The notes beneath the pieces are model-generated. The model worked only from the letters and a program-made list of their open reading frames with translations, had not been told where the DNA came from and ran no database searches. A stretch of 64,000 nucleotides of DNA from assembly GCA_963580455.1 (NCBI GenBank), contig CAUZKV010000008.1:992001-1056000 (forward strand), written 5' to 3'. Both the position numbers and the translations under genes were made by a program. Shown one piece after another: positions 39,967-53,500 of the stretch. Source of the stretch: Euonymus europaeus. Lineage: Eukaryota > Streptophyta > Magnoliopsida > Celastrales > Celastraceae. Numbering within the stretch: position 1 is the first letter of the stretch; each line of letters starts with the position of its first letter.

Positions 39967-41829
39967 GCTAGTAGGTCTCGTTTCACCTAGTTAGCCGCGA
40001 AATGTGGTTTCTTTACGTAAACGGTTTTATGAATATCCGTTGACTACGAGTTCTGAATTCGGTGATTTTTAGCTTGATTTCACACTACTTTTCGAGCTCT
40101 ACAATCCTGAGTTTTCGGATTTCGATTTCAGAACTCGTGGCTAGTAGGTCTCGTTTCACCTAGTTAGACGCGAAATGTGGTTTCTTTACGTAAACGGTTT
40201 TATGAATATCCGTTGACTACGAGTTCTGAATTCGGTTATTTTTAGCTTGATTTCACACTACTTTTTGAGCTCTACAATCCTGAGTTTTCGGATTTCGATT
40301 TCAGAACTCGTGGCTAGTAGGTCTCGTTTCACCTAGTTAGCCGCGAAATGTGGTTTTTTTACGTAAACGGTTTTATGAATATCCGTTGACTCCGAGTTCT
40401 GAATTCGGTGATTTTTAGCTTGATTTCACACTACTTTTCGAGCTCTACAATCTTGGCATTTCGGATTTTGATTTCAGAACTCGTGGCTAGTAGATCTCGT
40501 TTCACCTAGTTAGCCGCGAAATGTGGTTTCTTTACGTAAACGGTTTTATGAATATCCGTTGAATCCGAGTTCTGAATTCGGTGATTTTTAGCTTGATTAC
40601 ACACTACTTTTCGAGCTCTACAATCCTGGTGTTTTGCATTTCGATTTCAGAACTCGTGGCTAGTAGGTCTCGTTTCACCTAGTTAGCCGCGAAATGTGGT
40701 TTCTTTACGTAAACGGTTTTATGAATATCCGTTTTACTCCGAGTTCTGAATTCGGTGATTTTTAGCTTGATTTCACACTACTTTTCGAGCTCTACGATCC
40801 TGGCGTTTCGGATTTTGATTTCAGAACTCGTGGCTAGTTGGTCTCGTTTCACCTAGTTAGCCGCGAAATGTGTTTTCTTTACGTAAACGGTTTTATGAAT
40901 ATCCGTTGACTCCGAGTTCTGAATTCGGTGATTTTTAGCTTGATTTCACACTACTTTTTGAGCTCTACAATCCTAGCGTTTCGGATTTTTATTTCAGAAC
41001 TCGTGGCTTGTAGGTCTCGTTCCACCTAGTTAGCCGTGAAATGTGGTTTCTTTACGCAAACGGTTTTATGAATATTCGTTGACTCCGAGTTCTGAATTCG
41101 GTGATTTTTGGCTTGATTTCACACTACTTTTCGAGCTCTACAAGCCTGGTTTTTCGGATTTCGATTTCAGAACTCGTGGCTAGTAGGTCTCGTTTCACCT
41201 AGTTAGCCGCGAAATGTGGTTTCTTTACGTAAACGGTTTTATGAATATCCGTTGACTACGAGTTCTGAATTCGGTGATTTTTAGCTTGATTTCACACTAC
41301 TTTTCGAGCTCTACAATCCTGAGTTTTCGGATTTCGATTTCAGAACTCGTGGCTAGTAGGTTTCGTTTCACCTAGTTAGCCGCGAAATGTGGTTTCTTTA
41401 CGTAAACGGTTTTATGAATATCCGTTGACTCCGAGTTCTGAATTCGGTGATTTTTAGCTTGATTTCACACTACTTTCTGAGCTCTACAATCCTAGCGTTT
41501 CGGATTTTTATTTCAGAACTCGTGGCTTGTAGGTCTCGTTCCACCTAGTTAGCCGCGAAATGTGGTTTCTTTACGCAAACGGTTTTATGAATATCCGTTG
41601 ACTCCGAGTTCTGAATTCGGTGATTTTTAGCTTGATTTCACACTACTTTTCGAGCTGTACAATCCTGGCGTTTCGGATTTTGATTTCAGAACTCGTGGCT
41701 AGTTGGTCTCGTTTCACCTAGTTAGCCGCGAAATGTGGTTTCTTTACGTAAACGGTTTTATGAATATCCGTTGACTCCGAGTTCTGAATTCGGTGATTTT
41801 TAGCTTGATTTCACACTACTTTTTGAGCT

Positions 41830-42872
41830 CTACAATCCTAGCGTTTCGGATTTTTATTTCAGAACTCGTGGCTTGTAGGTCTCGTTCCACCTAGTTAGCC
41901 GCGAAATGTGGTTTCTTTACGCAAACGGTTTTATGAATATCCGTTGACTCCGAGTTCTGAATTCGGTGATTTTTAGCTTGATTTCACACTGCTTTTCGAG
42001 CTCTACAATCCTGGGTTTTCGGATTTCGATTTCAGAACTCGTGGCTAGTAGGTCTCGTTTCACCTAGTTAGCCGCGAAATGTGGTTTCTTTACGTAAACG
42101 GTTTTATGAATATCCGTTGACTACGAGTTCTGAATTCGGTGATTTTTAGCTTGATTTCACACTACTTTTCGAGCTCTACAATCCTGAGTTTTCGGATTTC
42201 GATTTCAGAACTCGTGGCTAGTAGGTTTCGTTTCACCTAGTTAGCCGCGAAATGTGGTTTCTTTACGTAAACGGTTTTATGAATATCCGTTGACTCCGAG
42301 TTCTGAATTCGGTGATTTTTAGCTTGATTTCACACTACTTTCTGAGCTCTACAATCCTAGCGTTTCGGATTTTTATTTCAGAACTCGTGGCTTGTAGGTC
42401 TCGTTCCACCTAGTTAGCCGCGAAATGTGGTTTCTTTACGCAAACGGTTTTATGAATATCCGTTGACTCCGAGTTCTGAATTCGGTGATTTTTAGCTTGA
42501 TTTCACACTGCTTTTCGAGCTCTACAATCCTGGGTTTTCGGATTTCGATTTCAGAACTCGTGGCTAGTAGGTCTCGTTTCACCTAGTTAGCCGCGAAATG
42601 TGGTTTCTTTACGTAAACGGTTTTATGAATATCCGTTGACTACGAGTTCTGAATTCGGTGATTTTTAGCTTGATTTCACACTACTTTTCGAGCTCTACAA
42701 TCCTGAGTTTTCGGATTTCGATTTCAGAACTCGAGGCTAGTAGGTCTCGTTTCACCTAGTTAGCCGCGAAATGTGGTTTCTTTACGTAAACGGTTTTATG
42801 AATATCCATTGACTCCGAGTTCTGAATTCGGTGATTTTTAGCTTGATTTCACACTACTTTTCGAGCTCTACA
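41830..42872. repeat. 519-bp three-monomer repeat with CACACTGCTTTTCG
   Basis: The rare CACTGCTTTTCGAG variant occurs at 41991 and 42510, 519 bases apart, in trimers of subfamily 4, a CCTGGGTTTTCGG monomer and subfamily 7. The first trimer begins CTTTTTGAGC and the second CTTTCTGAGC. The second ends with ACTCGAGGC, so the edges blur by about one monomer. Confidence 0.75.
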
Positions 42873-43648
42873 ATCCTGGGTTTCGGATTTTGATTTCAGA
42901 ACTCGTGGCTAGTAGGTCTCGTTTCACCTAGTTAGCCGCGAAATGTGGTTTCTTTACGTAAACGGTTTTATGAATATCCGTTGACTCCGAGTTCTGAATT
43001 CGGTGATTTTTAGCTTGATTTCACACTACTTTTCGAGCTCTACGATTCTGGCGTTTTGGATTTTGATTTCAGAACTCGTGGCTAGTTGGTCTCGTTTCAC
43101 CTATTTAGCCGCGAAATGTGGTTTCTTTACGTAAACGGTTTTATGAATATCCGTTGACTCCGATTTCTGAATTCGGTGATTTTTGGCTTGATTTCACACT
43201 ACTTTTCGAGCTCTACGATTCTGGCGTTTCGGATTTCGATTTCAGAACTCGTGGCTAGTTGGTCTCGTTTCACCTATTTAGCCGCAAAATGTGGTTTCTT
43301 TACGTAAACGGTTTTAGGAATATCCGTTGACTCCGAGTTCTGAATTCGGTGATTTTTAGCTTGATTTCACACTACTTTTCGAGCTCTACAATCCTGGAGT
43401 TTCAGATTTTGATTTCAGAACTTGTGGCTATTAGGTCACGTTTCACCTAGTTGGCCGCGAAATGTGGTTTCTTTATGTAAACGGTTTTAGGAATATCCGT
43501 TGACTCCGAGTTCTGAATTCGGTGATTTTTAGCTTGATTTCACACTACTTTTTGAGCTCTACAATCCTGGCGTTTCGGATTTTGATTTCAGAACTCGTGG
43601 CTATTAGGTCTCGTTTCACCTAGTTAGCCGCGAAATGTGGTTTCTTTA

Positions 43649-45034
43649 CGTAAACGATTTTATGAATATCCGTTGACTCCGAGTACTGAATTCGGTGATT
43701 TTTAGCTTGATTTCACACTAATTTTCGAGCTCTACAATCTTGGCATGTCGGATTTTGATTTCAGAACTCGTGGCTAGTAGGTCTCGTTTCACCTAGTTAG
43801 CCGCGAAATGTGGTTTCTTTACGTAAACGGTTTTATGAATATCCGTTGACTCCGAGTTCTGAATTCGGTGATTTTTAGCTTGATTTCACACTACTTTTCG
43901 AGCTCTACAATCTTGGCGTTTCGGATTTTGATTTCAGAACTCGTGGCTAGTAGATCTCGTTTCACCTAGTTTGCCGCGAAATGTGGTTTCTTTACGTAAA
44001 CGGTTTTATGAATATCCGTTGAATCCGAGTTCTGAATTCGGCGATTTTTAGCTTGATTACACACTACTTTTCGAGCTTTACAATCCTGGTTTTTTGCATT
44101 TCGATTTCAGAACTCGTGGCTAGTAGGTCTCGTTTCACCTAGTTAGCCGCGAAATGTGGTTTCTTTACGTAAACGGTTTTATGAATATCCGTTTTACTCC
44201 GAGTTCTGAATTCGGTGATTTTTAGTTTGATTTCACACTACTTTTCGAGCTCTACGATCCTGGCGTTTCGGATTTTGATTTCAGAACTCGTGGCTAGTTG
44301 GTCTCGTTTCACCTAGTTAGCCGCGAAATGTGGTTTCTTTACGTAAACGATTTTATGAATATCCGTTGACTCCGAGTACTGAATTCGTTGATTTTTAGCT
44401 TGATTTCACACTAATTTTCGAGCTCTACAATCTTGGCATGTCGGATTTTGATTTCAGAACTCGTGGCTAGTAGGTCTCGTTTCACCTAGTTAGCCGCGAA
44501 ATGTGGTTTCTTTACGTAAACGGTTTTATGAATATCCGTTGACTCCGAGTTCTGAATTCGGTGATTTTTAGCTTGATTTCACACTACTTTTCGAGCTCTA
44601 CAATCTTGGAGTTTCGGATTTTGATTTCAGAACTCGTGGCTAGTAGATCTCGTTTCACCTAGTTTGCCGCAAAATGTGGTTTCTTTACGTAAACGGTTTT
44701 ATGAATATCCGTTGAATCCGAGTTCTGAATTCGGTGATTTTTAGCTTGATTACACACTACTTTTCGAGCTCTACAATCCTGGTTTTTTGCATTTCGATTT
44801 CAGAACTCGTGGCTAGTAGGTCTCGTTTCACCTAGTTAGCCGCGAAATATGGTTTCTTTACGTAAACGGTTTTATGAATATCCGTTTTACTCCGAGTTCT
44901 GAATTCGGTGATTTTTAGCTTGATTTCACACTACTTTTCGAGCTCTACGATCCTGGCGTTTCGGATTTTGATTTCAGAACTCGTGGCTAGTTGGTCTCGT
45001 TTCACCTAGTTAGTCGCGAAATGTGGTTTCTTTA
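43649..45034. repeat. Tandem pair of the four-monomer cassette
   Basis: Two cassettes abut (43649-44341 and 44342-45034, 693 bp each), and a third follows at 46073-46765. GAGTACTGAATTC lies at offset 693 between the first two and 1731 to the third. Minor differences such as CGTTGATTTTTAG in the second and CTTGGAGTTTCGG near 44.6 kb separate the copies. Confidence 0.88.
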
Positions 45035-45399
45035 CGTAAACGGTTTTATGAATATCCGTTGACTCCGAGTTCTGAATTCGGTGATTTTTAGCTTGATTTC
45101 ACACTACTTTTTGAGCTCTACAATCCTAGCGTTTCGGATTTTTATTTCAGAACTCGTGGCTTGTAGGTCTCGTTCCACCTAGTTAGCCGCGAAATGTGGT
45201 TTCTTTACGCAAACGGTTTTATGAATATCCGTTGACTCCGAGTTCTGAATTCGGTGATTTTTAGCTTGATTTCACACTACTTTTCGAGCTCTACAATCCT
45301 GGGTTTTCGGATTTCGATTTCAGAACTCGTGGCTAGTAGGTCTCGTTTCACCTAGTTAGCCGCGAAATGTGGTTTCTTTACGTAAACGGTTTTATGAAT

Positions 45400-48300
45400 A
45401 TCCGTTGACTACGAGTTCTGAATTCGGTGATTTTTAGCTTGATTTCACACTATTTTTCGAGCTCTACAATCCTGAGTTTTCGGATTTCGATTTCAGAACT
45501 CGTGGCTAGTAGGTCTCATTTCACCTAGTTAGACGCGAAATATGGTTTCTTTACGTAAACGGTTTTATGAATATCCGTTGACTACGAGTTCTGAATTCGG
45601 TGATTTTTAGCTTGATTTCACACTACTTTTTGAGCTCTACAATCCTGAGTTTTCGGATTTCGATTTCAGAACTCGTGGCTAGTAGGTCTCGTTTCACCTA
45701 GTTAGCCGCGAAATGTGGTTTTTTTACGTAAACGGTTTTATGAATATCCGTTGACTCCGAGTTCTGAATTCGGTGATTTTTAGCTTGATTTCACACTACT
45801 TTTCGAGCTCTACAATCTTGGCATTTCGGATTTTGATTTCAGAACTCGTGGCTAGTAGATCTCGTTTCACCTAGTTAGCCGCGAAATGTGGTTTCTTTAC
45901 GTAAACGGTTTTATGAATATCCGTTGAATCCGAGTTCTGAATTCGGTGATTTTTAGCTTGATTTCACACTACTTTTCGAGCTCTACAATCTTGGCGTTTC
46001 GGATTTTGATTTCAGAACTCGTGGCTATTAGGTCTCGTTTCACCTAGTTAGCCGCGAAATGTGGTTTCTTTACGTAAACGATTTTATGAATATCCGTTGA
46101 CTCCGAGTACTGAATTCGGTGATTTTTAGCTTGATTTCACACTAATTTTCGAGCTCTACAATCTTGGCATGTCGGATTTTGATTTCAGAACTCGTGGCTA
46201 GTAGGTCTCGTTTCACCTAGTTAGCCGCGAAATGTGGTTTCTTTACGTAAACGGTTTTATGAATATCCGTTGACTCCGAGTTCTGAATTCGGTGATTTTT
46301 AGCTTGATTTCACACTACTTTTCGAGCTCTACAATCTTGGCGTTTCGGATTTTGATTTCAGAACTCGTGGCTAGTAGATCTCGTTTCACCTAGTTTGCCG
46401 CGAAATGTGGTTTCTTTACTTAAACGGTTTTATGAATATCCGTTGAATCCGAGTTCTGAATTCGGTGATTTTTAGCTTTATTACACACTACTTTTCGAGC
46501 TCTACAATCCTGGTTTTTTGCATTTCGATTTCAGAACTCGTGGCTAGTAGGTCTCGTTTCACCTAGTTAGCCGCGAAATGTGGTTTCTTTACATAAACGG
46601 TTTTATGAATATCCGTTTTACTCCGAGTTCTGAATTCGGTGATTTTTAGCTTGATTTCACACTACTTTTCGAGCTCTACGATCCTGGCGTTTCGGATTTT
46701 GATTTCAGAACTCGTGGCTAGTTGGTATCGTTTCACCTAGTTAGCCGCGAAATGTGGTTTCTTTACGTAAACGGTTTTATGAATATCCGTTGACTCCGAG
46801 TTCTGAATTCGGTGATTTTTAGCTTGATTTCACACTACTTTTCGAGCTCTACAATCCTGGGTTTTCGGATTTCGATTTCAGAACTCGTGGCTAGTAGGTC
46901 TTGTTTCACCTAGTTAGCCGCGAAATGTGGTTTCTTTACGTAAACGGTTTTATGAATATCCGTTGACTACGAGTTCTGAATTCGGTGATTTTTAACTTGA
47001 TTTCACACTATTTTTCGAGCTCTACAATCCTGAGTTTTCGGATTTCGATTTCAGAACTCGTGGCTAGTAGGTCTCATTTCACCTAGTTAGACGCGAAATA
47101 TGGTTTCTTTACGTAAACGGTTTTATGAATATCCGTTGACTACGAGTTCTGAATTCGGTGATTTTTAGCTTGATTTCACACTACTTTTTGAGCTCTACAA
47201 TCCTGAGTTTTCGGATTTCGATTTCAGAACTCGTGGCTAGTAGGTCTCGTTTCACCTAGTTAGCCGCGAAATGTGGTTTTTTTACGTAAACGGTTTTATG
47301 AATATCCGTTGACTCCGAGTTCTGAATTCGGTGATTTTTAGCTTGATTTCACACTACTTTTCGAGCTCTACAATCCTGGGTTTTCGGATTTCGATTTCAG
47401 AACTCGTGGCTAGTAGGTCTCGTTTCACCTAGTTAGCCGCGAAATGTGGTTTCTTTACGTAAACGGTTTTATGAATATCGTTGACTACGAGTTCTGAATT
47501 CGGTGATTTTTAGCTTGATTTCACACTATTTTTCGAGCTCTACAATCCTGAGTTTTCGGATTTCGATTTCAGAACTCGTGGCTAGTAGGTCTCATTTCAC
47601 CTAGTTAGACGCGAAATATGGTTTCTTTACGTAAACGGTTTTATGAATATCCGTTGACTACGAGTTCTGAATTCGGTGATTTTTAGCTTGATTTCACACT
47701 ACTTTTTGAGCTCTACAATCCTGAGTTTTCGGATTTCGATTTCAGAACTCGTGGCTAGTAGGTCTCGTTTCACCTAGTTAGCCGCGAAATGTGGTTTTTT
47801 TACGTAAACGGTTTTATGAATATCCGTTGACTCCGAGTTCTGAATTCGGTGATTTTTAGCTTGATTTCACACTACTTTTCGAGCTCTACAATCTTGGCGT
47901 TTCGGATTTTGATTTCAGAACTCGTGGCTAGTAGATCTCGTTTCACCTAGTTAGCCGCGAAATGTGGTTTCTTTACGTAAACGGTTTTATGAATATCCGT
48001 TGAATCCGAGTTCTGAATTCGGTGATTTTTAGCTTGATTACATACTACTTTTCGAGCTCTACAATCCTGGTTTTTTGCATTTCGATTTCAGAACTCGTGG
48101 CTAGTAGGTCTCGTTTCACCTAGTTAGCCGCGAAATGTGGTTTCTTTACGTAAACGGTTTTATGAATATCCGTTTTACTCCGAGTTCTGAATTCGGTGAT
48201 TTTTAGCTTGATTTCACACTACTTTTTGAGCTCTACAATCCTAGCGTTTCGGATTTTTATTTCAGAACTCGTGGCTTGTAGGTCTCGTTCCACCTAGTTA

Positions 48301-48840
48301 GCCGCGAAATGTGGTTTCTTTACGCAAACGGTTTTATGAATATCCGTTGACTCCGAGTTCTGAATTCGGTGATTTTTAGCTTGATTTCACACTACTTTTC
48401 GAGCTCTACAATCCTAGGTTTTCGGATTTCGATTTCAGAACTCGTGGCTAGTAGGTCTCGTTTCACCTAGTTAGCCGCGAAATGTGGTTTCTTTACGTAA
48501 ACGGTTTTATGAATATCCGTTGACTACGAGTTCTGAATTCGGTGATTTTTAGCTTGATTTCACACTATTTTTCGAGCTCTACAATCCTGAGTTTTCGGAT
48601 TTCGATTTCAGAACTCGTGGCTAGTAGGTCTCATTTCACCTAGTTAGACGCGAAATATGGTTTCTTTACGTAAACGGTTTTATGAATATCCGTTGACTAC
48701 GAGTTCTGAATTCGGTGATTTTTAGCTTGATTTCACACTACTTTTTGAGCTCTACAATCCTGAGTTTTCGGATTTCGATTTCAGAACTCGTGGCTAGTAG
48801 GTCTCGTTTCACCTAGTTAGCCGCGAAATGTGGTTTTTTA
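45400..48840. repeat. Repeated TCTCATTTCACC / TAGACGCGAAATATGG cassette
   Basis: The linked markers CACACTATTTTTCGAG, GTAGGTCTCATTTCACC and TAGACGCGAAATATGG occur four times. TCTCATT lies at 45514, 47072, 47590 and 48629, giving offsets of 1558, 518 and 1039 (about 9, 3 and 6 monomers). The 518 spacing reflects a lost C in TGAATATCGTTGAC near 47.48 kb. At 48.83 kb one T is lost from the usual GTGGTTTTTTTACG. This is a local cluster of unequal duplications. Confidence 0.87.
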
Positions 48841-50398
48841 CGTAAACGGTTTTATGAATATCCGTTGACTCCGAGTTCTGAATTCGGTGATTTTTAGCTT
48901 GATTTCACACTACTTTTCGAGCTCTACAATCTTGGCGTTTCGGATTTTGATTTCAGAACTCATGGCTAGTAGATCTCGTTTCACCTAGTTAGCCGCGAAA
49001 TGTGGTTTCTTTACGTAAACGGTTTTATGAATATCCGTTGAATCCGAGTTCTGAATTCGGTGATTTTTAGCTTGATTACATACTACTTTTCGAGCTCTAC
49101 AATCCTGATTTTTTGCATTTCGATTTCAGAACTCGTGGCTAGTAGGTCTCGTTTCACCTAGTTAGCCGCGAAATGTGGTTTCTTTACGTAAACGGTTTTA
49201 TGAATATCCGTTTTACTCCGAGTTCTGAATTCGGTGATTTTTAGCTTGATTTCACACTACTTTTCGAGCTCTACGATCCTGGCGTTTCGGATTTTGATTT
49301 CAGAACTCGTGGCTAGTTGGTCTCGTTTCACCTAGTTAGCCGCGAAATGTGGTTTCTTTACGTAAACGGTTTTATGAATATCCGTTGACTCCGAGTTCTG
49401 AATTCGGTGATTTTTAGCTTGATTTCACACTACTTTTTGAGCTCTACAATCCTAGCATTTCGGATTTTTATTTCAGAACTCGTGGCTTGTAGGTCTCGTT
49501 CCACCTAGTTAGCCGTGAAATGTGGTTTCTTTACGCAAACGGTTTTATGAATATCCGTTGACTCCGAGTTCTGAATTCGGTGATTTTTAGCTTGATTTAG
49601 CACTACTTTTCGAGCTCTACAATCCTGGTTTTTCGGATTTCGATTTCAGAACTCGTGGCTAGTAGGTCTCGTTTCACCTAGTTAGCCGCGAAATGTGGTT
49701 TCTTTACGTAAACGGTTTTATGAATATCCGTTGACTACGAGTTCTGAATTCGGTGATTTTTAGCTTGATTTCACACTACTTTTCGAGCTCTACAATCCTG
49801 AGTTTTCGGATTTCGATTTTAGAACTCGTGGCTAGTAGGTTTCGTTTCACCTAGTTAGCCGCGAAATGCGGTTTCTTTACGTAAACGGTTTTATGAATAT
49901 CCGTTGACTCCGAGTTCTGAATTCGGTGATTTTTAGCTTGATTTCACACTACTTTCTGAGCTCTACAATCCTAGCGTTTCGGATTTTTATTTCAGAACTC
50001 GTGGCTTGTAGGTCTCGTTCCACCTAGTTAGCCGCGAAATGTGGTTTCTTTACGCAAACGGTTTTATGAATATCCGTTGACTCTGAGTTCTGAATTCGGT
50101 GATTTTTAGCTTGATTTCACACTACTTTTCGAGCTCTACAATCCTGGGTTTTCGGATTTCGATTTCAGAACTCGTGGCTAGTAGGTCTCGTTTCACCAAA
50201 TTAGCCACGAAATGTGGTTTCTTTACGTAAACGGTTTTATGAATATCCGTTGACTACGAGTTCTGAATTCGGTGATTTTTAGCTTGATTTCACACTACTT
50301 TTCGAGCTCTACAATCCTGAGTTTTCGGATTTCGATTTCAGAACTCGTGGCTAGTAGGTCTCGTTTCACCTAGTTAGCCGCGAAATGTGGTTTCTTTA

Positions 50399-50571
50399 CG
50401 TAAACGGTTTTATGAATATCCGTTGACTACGAGTTCTGAATTCGGTGATTTTTAGCTTGATTTCACACTACTTTTCGAGCTCTACAATCCTGAGTTTTCG
50501 GATTTCGATTTCAGAACTCGTGGCTAGTAGGTCTCGTTTCACCTAGTTAGCCGCGAAATGTGGTTTCTTTA
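50399..50571 (+). repeat. Subfamily 7 monomer: GACTACGAG / CCTGAGTTTTCGG
   Basis: Diagnostic bases are CCGTTGACTACGAG and CAATCCTGAGTTTTCGGATTTCG. It is abundant from about 12 kb onward and often occurs as two or three adjacent copies. Linked private variants include TAGTTAGACGCG (for example 24194 and 40163), ACTCGAGGC, GTAGGTTTCG, and GCTTCATTTC in zone E. Confidence 0.85.
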
Positions 50572-50574
50572 CGT

Positions 50575-53500
50575 AAACGGTTTTATGAATATCCGTTGAC
50601 TCCGAGTTCTGAATTCGGTGATTTTTAGCTTGATTTCACACTACTTTTCGAGCTCTACGATTCTGGCGTTTCGGATTTTGATTTCAGAACTCGTGGCTAG
50701 TTGCTCTCGTTTCACCTATTTAGCCGCGAAATGTGGTTTCTTTACGTAAACAGTTTTATGAATATCCGTTGACTACGAGTTCTGAATTCGGTGATTTTTA
50801 GCTTGATTTCACACTACTTTTCGAGCTCTACAATCCTGGGTTTTCGGATTTCGATTTCAGAACTCGTGGCTAGTAGGTCTCGTTTCACCAAATTAGCCAC
50901 GAAATGTGGTTTCTTTACGTAAACGGTTTTATGAATATCCGTTGACTACGAGTTCTGAATTCGGTGATTTTTAGCTTGATTTCACACTACTTTTCGAGCT
51001 CTACAATCCTGAGTTTTCGGATTTCGATTTCAGAACTCGTGGCTAGTAGGTCTCGTTTCACCTAGTTAGCCACGAAATGTAGTTTCTTTACGTAAACGGT
51101 TTTATGAATATCCGTTGACTACGAGTTCTGAATTCGGTGATTTTTAGCTTGATTGCACACTACTTTTCAAGCTCTACAATCCTGAGTTTTCGGATTTCGA
51201 TTTCAGAACTCGTGGCTAGTAGGTCTCGTTTCACCTAGTTAGCTGCGAAATGTGGTTTTTTTACGTAAACGGTTTTATGAATATCCGTTGACTCCGAGTT
51301 CTGAATTCGGTGATTTTTAGCTTGATTTCACACTACTTTTCGAGCTCTACAATCCTGGCGTTTCGGATTTTGATTTCAGAACTCGTGGCTATTAGGTCTC
51401 GTTTCACCTAGTTAGCCGCGAAATGTGGTTTCTTTACGTAAACGATTTTATGAATATCCGTTGACTCCGAGTACTGAATTCGGTGATTTTTAGCTTGATT
51501 TCACACTAATTTTCGAGCTCTACAATCTTGGCATGTCGGATTTTGATTTCAGAACTCGTGGCTAGTAGGTCTCGTTTCACCTAGTTAGCCGCAAAATGTG
51601 GTTTCTTTACGTAAACGGTTTTATGAATATCCGTTGACTCCGAGTTCTGAATTCGGTGATTTTTAGCTTGATTTCACACTACTTTTCGAGCTCTACAATC
51701 CTGGTTTTTCGGATTTTGATTTCAGAACTCGTGGCTAGTTGGTCTCGTTTCACCTATTTAGCCGCGAAATGTGGTTTCTTTACGTAAACGGTTTTATGAA
51801 TATCCGTTGACTCCGATTTCTGAATTCGGTGATTTTTAGCTTGATTTCACACTACTTTTCGAGCTCTACAATCCTGGGTTTCGGATTTTGATTTCAGAAC
51901 TCGTGGCTAGTTGGTCTCGTTTCACCTATTTAGCCGCGAAATGTGGTTTCTTTACGTAAACGGTTTTATGAATATCCGTTGACTCCGAGTTCTGAATTCG
52001 GTGATTTTTAGCTTGATTTCACACTACTTTTCGAGCTCTACGATCCTGGCGTTTCGGATTTTGATTTCAGAACTCGTGGCTAGTTGGTCTCGTTTCACCT
52101 AGTTAGCCGCGAAATATGGTTTGTTTACGTAAACGGTTTTATGAATATCCGTTGACTCCGAGTTCTGAATTCGGTGATTTTTAGCTTGATTTCACACTAC
52201 TTTTTGAGCTCTACAATCCTGGGTTTTCGGATTTCGATTTCAGAACTCGTGGCTAGTAGGTCTCGTTTCACCTAGTTAGCTGCGAAATGTGGTTTCTTTA
52301 CGTATCCGTTGATTCCGAGTTCTGAATTCGGTGATTTTTAGCTTGATTTCACACTATTTTTCGAGTTCTACAATCCTGGGTTTTCGGATTTCGATTTCAG
52401 AACTCGTGGCTAGTAGGTCTCGTTTCACCTAGTTAGCCGCGAAATGTGGTTTCTTTACATAAACGGTTTTATGAATATCCGTTGACTACGAGTTCTGAAT
52501 TCGGTGATTTTTAGCTTCATTTCACACTACTTTTCGAGCTCTACAATCCTGAGTTTTCGGATTTCGATTTCAGAACTCGTGGCTAGTAGGTCTCGTTTCA
52601 CCTAGTTAGCCGCGAAATGTGGTTTCTTTACGTAAACGGTTTTATGAATATCCGTTGACTCCGAGTTCTGAATTCGGTGATTTTTAGCTTGATTTCACAC
52701 TACTTTTCGAGCTCTACGATCCTGGCATTTCAGATTTTGATTTCAGAACTCGTGGCTAGTTGATCTCATTTCACCTAGTTAGCCGCGAAATGTGGTTTCT
52801 TTACGTAAACGGTTTTATGAATATCCGTTGACTCCGAGTTCTGAATTCGGTGATTTTTAGCTTGATTTCACACTAATTTTCGAGCTCTACGATCCTGGCA
52901 TTTCGGATTTTGATTTCAAAACTCGTGGCTAGTTGGTCTCGTTTCACCTAGTTTGCCGCGAAATGTGGTTTCTTTACGTAAACGGTTTTATGAATATCGG
53001 TTGACTCCGAGTTCTGAATTCGGTGATTTTTAGCTTGATTTCACACTAATTTTTGAGCTCTACAATCCTGGCATTTCGGATTTTGATTTCAGAACTCGTG
53101 GCTTGTAGGTCTCGTTTCACCTAGTTAGCCGCGAAATGTGGTTTCTTTACGTAAACGGTTTTATGAATATCCGTTGACTACGAGTTCTGAATTCGGTGAT
53201 TTTTAGCTTGATTTCACACTACTTTTCGAGCTCTACAATCCTGAGTTTTCGGATTTCGATTTCAGAACTCGTGGCTAGTAGGTTTCGTTTCACCTAGTTA
53301 GCCGCGAAATGTGGTTTCTTTACGTAAACGGTTTTATGAATATCGGTTGACTCCGAGTTCTGAATTCGGTGATTTTTAGCTTGATTTCACACTATTTTTC
53401 GAGTTCTACAATCCTAGCGTTTCGGATTTTTATTTCAGAACTCGTGGCTTGTAGGTCTCGTTCCACCTAGTTAGCCGCGAAATGTGGTTTCTTTACGCAA

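Larger units (their letters stand above)
23001..50574. repeat. Zone C: mosaic satellite domain with nested HORs
   Basis: All subfamilies occur here, organised by a four-monomer cassette and several local duplications listed separately. Long-range relatives include ~23.9-25.65 kb and ~39.87-41.6 kb, offset 15969 (GTTAGACG at 24194/40163, TGTTTTGCAT at 24661/40630, GTGTTTTCTT at 24901/40870). A further relative near 49.1-49.6 kb is at offset 24448 from the first (CCTAGCATTTCGG at 25003/49451). No gene, RNA or mobile element is seen. Confidence 0.85.
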
